Origin: Proteobacteria bacterium UBA6492
GTDB lineage: Bacteria; Pseudomonadota; Gammaproteobacteria; UBA6429; Thiohalophilaceae
Length of the DNA: 7,099 bases
Direction: 5' to 3'
Assembly: GCA_002436485.1 (NCBI GenBank)
Contig: DJMK01000072.1
Span: forward strand, 8,053-15,151
The position numbers were made by a program, and so were the translations under genes. Shown here one piece after another: positions 4,358 to 7,099 of the stretch; the first letter of the stretch is position 1; each line of letters begins with the position of its first letter. The notes under the pieces are model-generated. The model saw only the letters and a program-made list of their open reading frames with translations. It was not told the DNA's origin and ran no database searches.

Positions 4358-6772
4358 ATGACTAACAAACCTGCAAAAATCCAGACAAGCGAAACCATTG
4401 CGGAACTGCTACAAAAAAGCAGTGAGACATGGCGCGAACTTACCTCTAACTCACCAAATTTTTTCCTGGTGATCGAGCCAGATGGCGTTATCCGCTTTGC
4501 CAACCGGTCTTTTGCAGAGCAACCTGTCGACAAGTTGCTTGGTAAACCAATTTATGATTTTCTGTCGAAAGATGATGCCCGCACAATACAGGAATGTATC
4601 AACAACACAAAAGCCGACGGTGCCTCGGAAACCTGCCAGCTATCTATTCACGATAACATGGGTCAACTCAAACGCTATGCAACTTCCACGCACGCAATAT
4701 ATGAAAATGGCAACATCATTGCGCTGGTTATTGAATCACGCGATATCTCTGAACAACTCAATTACAAATTGTTAAATAAAGTTATTTCGCATTCCCCGAT
4801 CATTATGTGGGCATTGGACAAGGATGGCGTATTTATTCTTTCAGAAGGACTTGGCCTGGAACAGCTTGGCTTAAAACCCGGTGAAGTAGTTGGTCAGTCA
4901 ATTTTTGATATTTACGCTGATTACCCGGAGATACTGGATGATATTCGCCGGGCACTCGCGGGTGAGGTTGTTACCTCGGTGCGCACGGTCGCTAACCGGA
5001 TCTATCACTCACAGCACAGCCCGCTACTGGACAAGGACGGTAATGTCAAAAGCATCATTGGTGTGGCCAACGACATTACCGAGAGCAAGCAGGCACAGCA
5101 ACAGCATAAATTGCTTTCCAGCGCATTGGAACAGACTGCTGACCTGGTCATGATCACAGATGTTCACGGTAATATCGAGTACGTGAATCCAGCATTTGAA
5201 AAAATCACCGGTTTTTCGAGAGAGGAAGTCATTGGAAAAAAACCGGATTTTCTGCATTCAGGAAAACAGGACGCTAACTTTTACAAGGATTTGTGGGAAA
5301 CCATCATGCGTGGCGATGTTTACCATGGCATCGTTTTGAATAAACGTAAGGATGGTTCACACTATTATGAAGAGAAAACCATCACGCCCCTACTGGATAA
5401 TGAAAATAATATCTCCTACTTCATCGCGACCGGCAAAGATATTTCGGAACGCATGCGCACGCAAGAACGCCTGCATTACATGGCGCATCATGATTCGCTG
5501 ACCAAGTTACCCAATAGGACCCTGTTTCTTGATCGGTTGCGACAAGCCATGGCACGTGCACGCTGGCACAACCGCTTGGTTGCCGTCATGTTTCTCGACC
5601 TTGATCGTTTTAAAAACATCAATGACACGCTTGGCCACAATATTGGTGACCAGCTTCTGATACAACTGACACAACGCCTCGATAAAACAATTCGGGCTGG
5701 AGACACCATTGCCAGGTTCGGTGGTGATGAATTTGCCGTATTACTCGATGATATTGCATCAGAAAAAGATGTATCACACCTGGCAAAAAAATTACTCGAT
5801 ACACTGGCACCAGTGTTTCATATCGAAGAACACGAATTTTTTATTACCGCCAGCATCGGTGTCAGTATCTTTCCGAATGATGGCGATGATTCGGATACTC
5901 TGCTAAGAAACGCTGATGTCGCAATGTACCGTGCAAAAGATATGGGTCGTAACAATTACCAGTTTTACTCAAATGAAATGAGTGCACGTGCCTTTGAACG
6001 TCTTTCGCTTGAAAATTCATTGCGACATGCGCTAAAACGCGAGGAATTTTTCCTGCTATACCAACCACAGGTTGCCATTGAAGATAAAAAAATTATCGGT
6101 GTAGAGGCATTGCTCCGCTGGCAACACCCAGACCTCGGTATTGTATCGCCGACCGAGTTCGTGCCACTGCTCGAGGAGACTGGCCTGATAGTTGAGGTGG
6201 GCGACTGGGTACTACGCACAGCTTGTGAACAGGCACGTCAATGGCACCAGGCAGGCTATGAATCACTTAAAGTTTCGGTCAATCTTTCCGTGCGGCAATT
6301 TAACAACCCGGACTTCAACAAGTCGTTTCACGAGATTATCCATCAATATCAAATCAGGCCGGAGACACTCGAGCTTGAATTGACCGAGAGCATGTTGATG
6401 CGCAATGCCAGCAGAACTATCAGCACACTCAATTCACTTAACCAGCTCGGGGTAAGGATTGCTGTTGATGATTTTGGTACCGGCTATTCCTCGCTGAATT
6501 ATCTGCGTCGTTTTCCTATTTCAACCCTGAAGATTGATCGCTCCTTCATTCGCGATGTGGTAGCTGACCAGGATGACGCCGCCATTACTTCTGCCATTAT
6601 CGTAATGGCACAGCGACTCAACCTTAACGTCATTGCAGAAGGCGTGGAAACCGAAGCACAACTCGAATTGCTCAGGACACTCAATTGTAACCAGGTACAG
6701 GGTTACTTGTTCAGTACCCCGGTGCCTGCCTGCTCGATTGATAAGTTGCTCAGCGAGCAACCCAGTGACTGA
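4358..6772 (+). CDS. PAS-PAS-PAS-GGDEF-EAL cyclic di-GMP enzyme
   Basis: An 804-residue protein without signal peptide or TM segment, so cytoplasmic. Three PAS sensor domains lie at about 28-133, 143-245 and 252-366; each ends in the usual D-I-(S/T)-E motif (DISEQ, DITESK, DISERM). The diguanylate cyclase domain (about 372-540) has the intact RFGGDEF active site (453-459) and an RxxD inhibitory site, R446-D449, five residues before GGDEF. The EAL phosphodiesterase domain (about 553-800) keeps E583 (EALLRW), N642 (NLS), E674 (ELTES), D704/D705 and the DFGTGYSS loop, K725, E761 (EGVETE) and Q781 (QGY). Both activities therefore look possible. The signal sensed by the PAS domains is not evident: I saw no LOV flavin cysteine motif. 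It is a single-gene transcription unit with its own upstream region and no strong ribosome binding site. Which activity dominates cannot be told from sequence. Confidence 0.95.
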   Translation: MTNKPAKIQTSETIAELLQKSSETWRELTSNSPNFFLVIEPDGVIRFANRSFAEQPVDKLLGKPIYDFLSKDDARTIQECINNTKADGASETCQLSIHDNMGQLKRYATSTHAIYENGNIIALVIESRDISEQLNYKLLNKVISHSPIIMWALDKDGVFILSEGLGLEQLGLKPGEVVGQSIFDIYADYPEILDDIRRALAGEVVTSVRTVANRIYHSQHSPLLDKDGNVKSIIGVANDITESKQAQQQHKLLSSALEQTADLVMITDVHGNIEYVNPAFEKITGFSREEVIGKKPDFLHSGKQDANFYKDLWETIMRGDVYHGIVLNKRKDGSHYYEEKTITPLLDNENNISYFIATGKDISERMRTQERLHYMAHHDSLTKLPNRTLFLDRLRQAMARARWHNRLVAVMFLDLDRFKNINDTLGHNIGDQLLIQLTQRLDKTIRAGDTIARFGGDEFAVLLDDIASEKDVSHLAKKLLDTLAPVFHIEEHEFFITASIGVSIFPNDGDDSDTLLRNADVAMYRAKDMGRNNYQFYSNEMSARAFERLSLENSLRHALKREEFFLLYQPQVAIEDKKIIGVEALLRWQHPDLGIVSPTEFVPLLEETGLIVEVGDWVLRTACEQARQWHQAGYESLKVSVNLSVRQFNNPDFNKSFHEIIHQYQIRPETLELELTESMLMRNASRTISTLNSLNQLGVRIAVDDFGTGYSSLNYLRRFPISTLKIDRSFIRDVVADQDDAAITSAIIVMAQRLNLNVIAEGVETEAQLELLRTLNCNQVQGYLFSTPVPACSIDKLLSEQPSD

Positions 6773-6794
6773 TTTCGGCTGCGATTGCAGTCGA
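6745..6794. terminator. Two hairpins at the convergent gene end, possible weak bidirectional terminator
   Basis: The first hairpin, GTTGCTC-AGC-GAGCAAC (6745-6761), has seven perfect pairs and lies within the last codons of the GGDEF-EAL gene. The second, TCGGCTGC-GATT-GCAGTCGA (6775-6794), has eight pairs with one G-T wobble and fills most of the 28-bp gap between the convergent genes. Neither is followed by a real T tract on either strand, so intrinsic termination would be weak. Position between two convergent genes is the main argument. Confidence 0.3.
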
Positions 6795-6800
6795 TGATGA

Positions 6801-7099
6801 TTAGTACTCCGTGTATTTTTGTGCGCTGCCGTAGACTTTTTCTACCGGGTATTTTTGCTCGTTGATTTGTATTTTTCGTTGCACCAGCTGATCCAGATCC
6901 ACACCAAGCCTGTCAGCCAGCCGCACCGTGTAAATAAAAACATCCGCCAGCTCAAAGCCAATTTGTTCAAGCTTATCCGCCGGCAGTTGCTCGCTTTGTT
7001 GCTCTGATAGCCACTGGAAATGTTCAAGTAGTTCCGCTGCCTCTACCGACAGGGCCATGGCAAGGTTTTTCGGTGCATGAAACTGTTCCCAGTTTCGAC
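6801..7099 (-). CDS. MazG-like nucleotide pyrophosphohydrolase (partial, N-terminus outside window)
   Basis: The reading frame stays open from the stop at 6801 to the window edge, giving 98 complete codons. The frame upstream of the internal Met at 7058 reads RNWEQFHAPKNLA, which runs straight into MALSVEAAELLEHFQW. This is the classic opening of the small all-alpha NTP pyrophosphohydrolases (MazG-like, dCTPase/RS21-C6 type), so the true start lies beyond base 7099. The Mg-binding pattern ExxE...ExxD is intact: counting from the Met at 7058 it is E6/E9 and E36/D39, with 26 residues between. Such enzymes hydrolyse nucleoside triphosphates to monophosphate and pyrophosphate, often non-canonical or damaged ones. 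The exact substrate is unknown. The end is convergent with the GGDEF-EAL gene, 28 bp away. Confidence 0.9.
   Translation of the reverse strand, partial: RNWEQFHAPKNLAMALSVEAAELLEHFQWLSEQQSEQLPADKLEQIGFELADVFIYTVRLADRLGVDLDQLVQRKIQINEQKYPVEKVYGSAQKYTEY

Noticed and set aside
5709..5906. Alternative-frame open reading frames within the GGDEF-EAL gene
   Set aside because: The main frame has unbroken domain motifs across this stretch, and the alternative frames show no domain or start signal.

Overview
The window looks like chromosomal DNA of a free-living gammaproteobacterium. Base composition is moderate by eye, genes are tightly packed, and the encoded proteins are typical gammaproteobacterial housekeeping and signalling families. 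No IS element, phage gene, CRISPR array, tRNA or rRNA was recognised, and no gap between genes exceeds 300 bases. I cannot name the genus from sequence alone.

Layout. (1) Bases 1-120: the tail of an upstream plus-strand gene, probably ending at 83, followed by a perfect rho-independent terminator (98-120). (2) Bases 121-3172: a four-gene plus-strand operon encoding a secreted PepSY-domain protein, a PhoP-type response regulator, a PhoQ-type histidine kinase and a class I glutamine amidotransferase-like protein. The genes are 3, 1 and 3 nt apart, so co-transcription and translational coupling are very likely. (3) Bases 3134-4197, minus strand: a Nudix hydrolase of the ADP-ribose pyrophosphatase type and a DUF523/TudS-type iron-sulfur protein, overlapping by 4 nt (ATGA). 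The DUF523 gene overlaps the 3' end of the amidotransferase gene by 39 bp, tail to tail. (4) Bases 4198-4357: a divergent promoter region. (5) Bases 4358-6772: an 804-residue cytoplasmic PAS-PAS-PAS-GGDEF-EAL protein with intact catalytic motifs for both making and degrading cyclic di-GMP. (6) Bases 6801-7099, minus strand: a MazG-like nucleotide pyrophosphohydrolase cut by the window edge.

How the genes fit together. The first operon is a sensory module: PhoQ would sense the periplasm, PhoP would control transcription, and the small exported PepSY protein is well placed to modulate the sensor. The amidotransferase is an unexplained passenger. The Nudix, TudS-like and MazG-like proteins share a theme of clearing damaged or unwanted nucleotides. 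The GGDEF-EAL protein adds an independent cyclic di-GMP output.

I found no clearly undescribed system. The points most worth a second look are the PepSY-PhoP-PhoQ-amidotransferase arrangement, the loss of most of the enteric PhoQ acidic patch, and two substitutions in the Nudix box.
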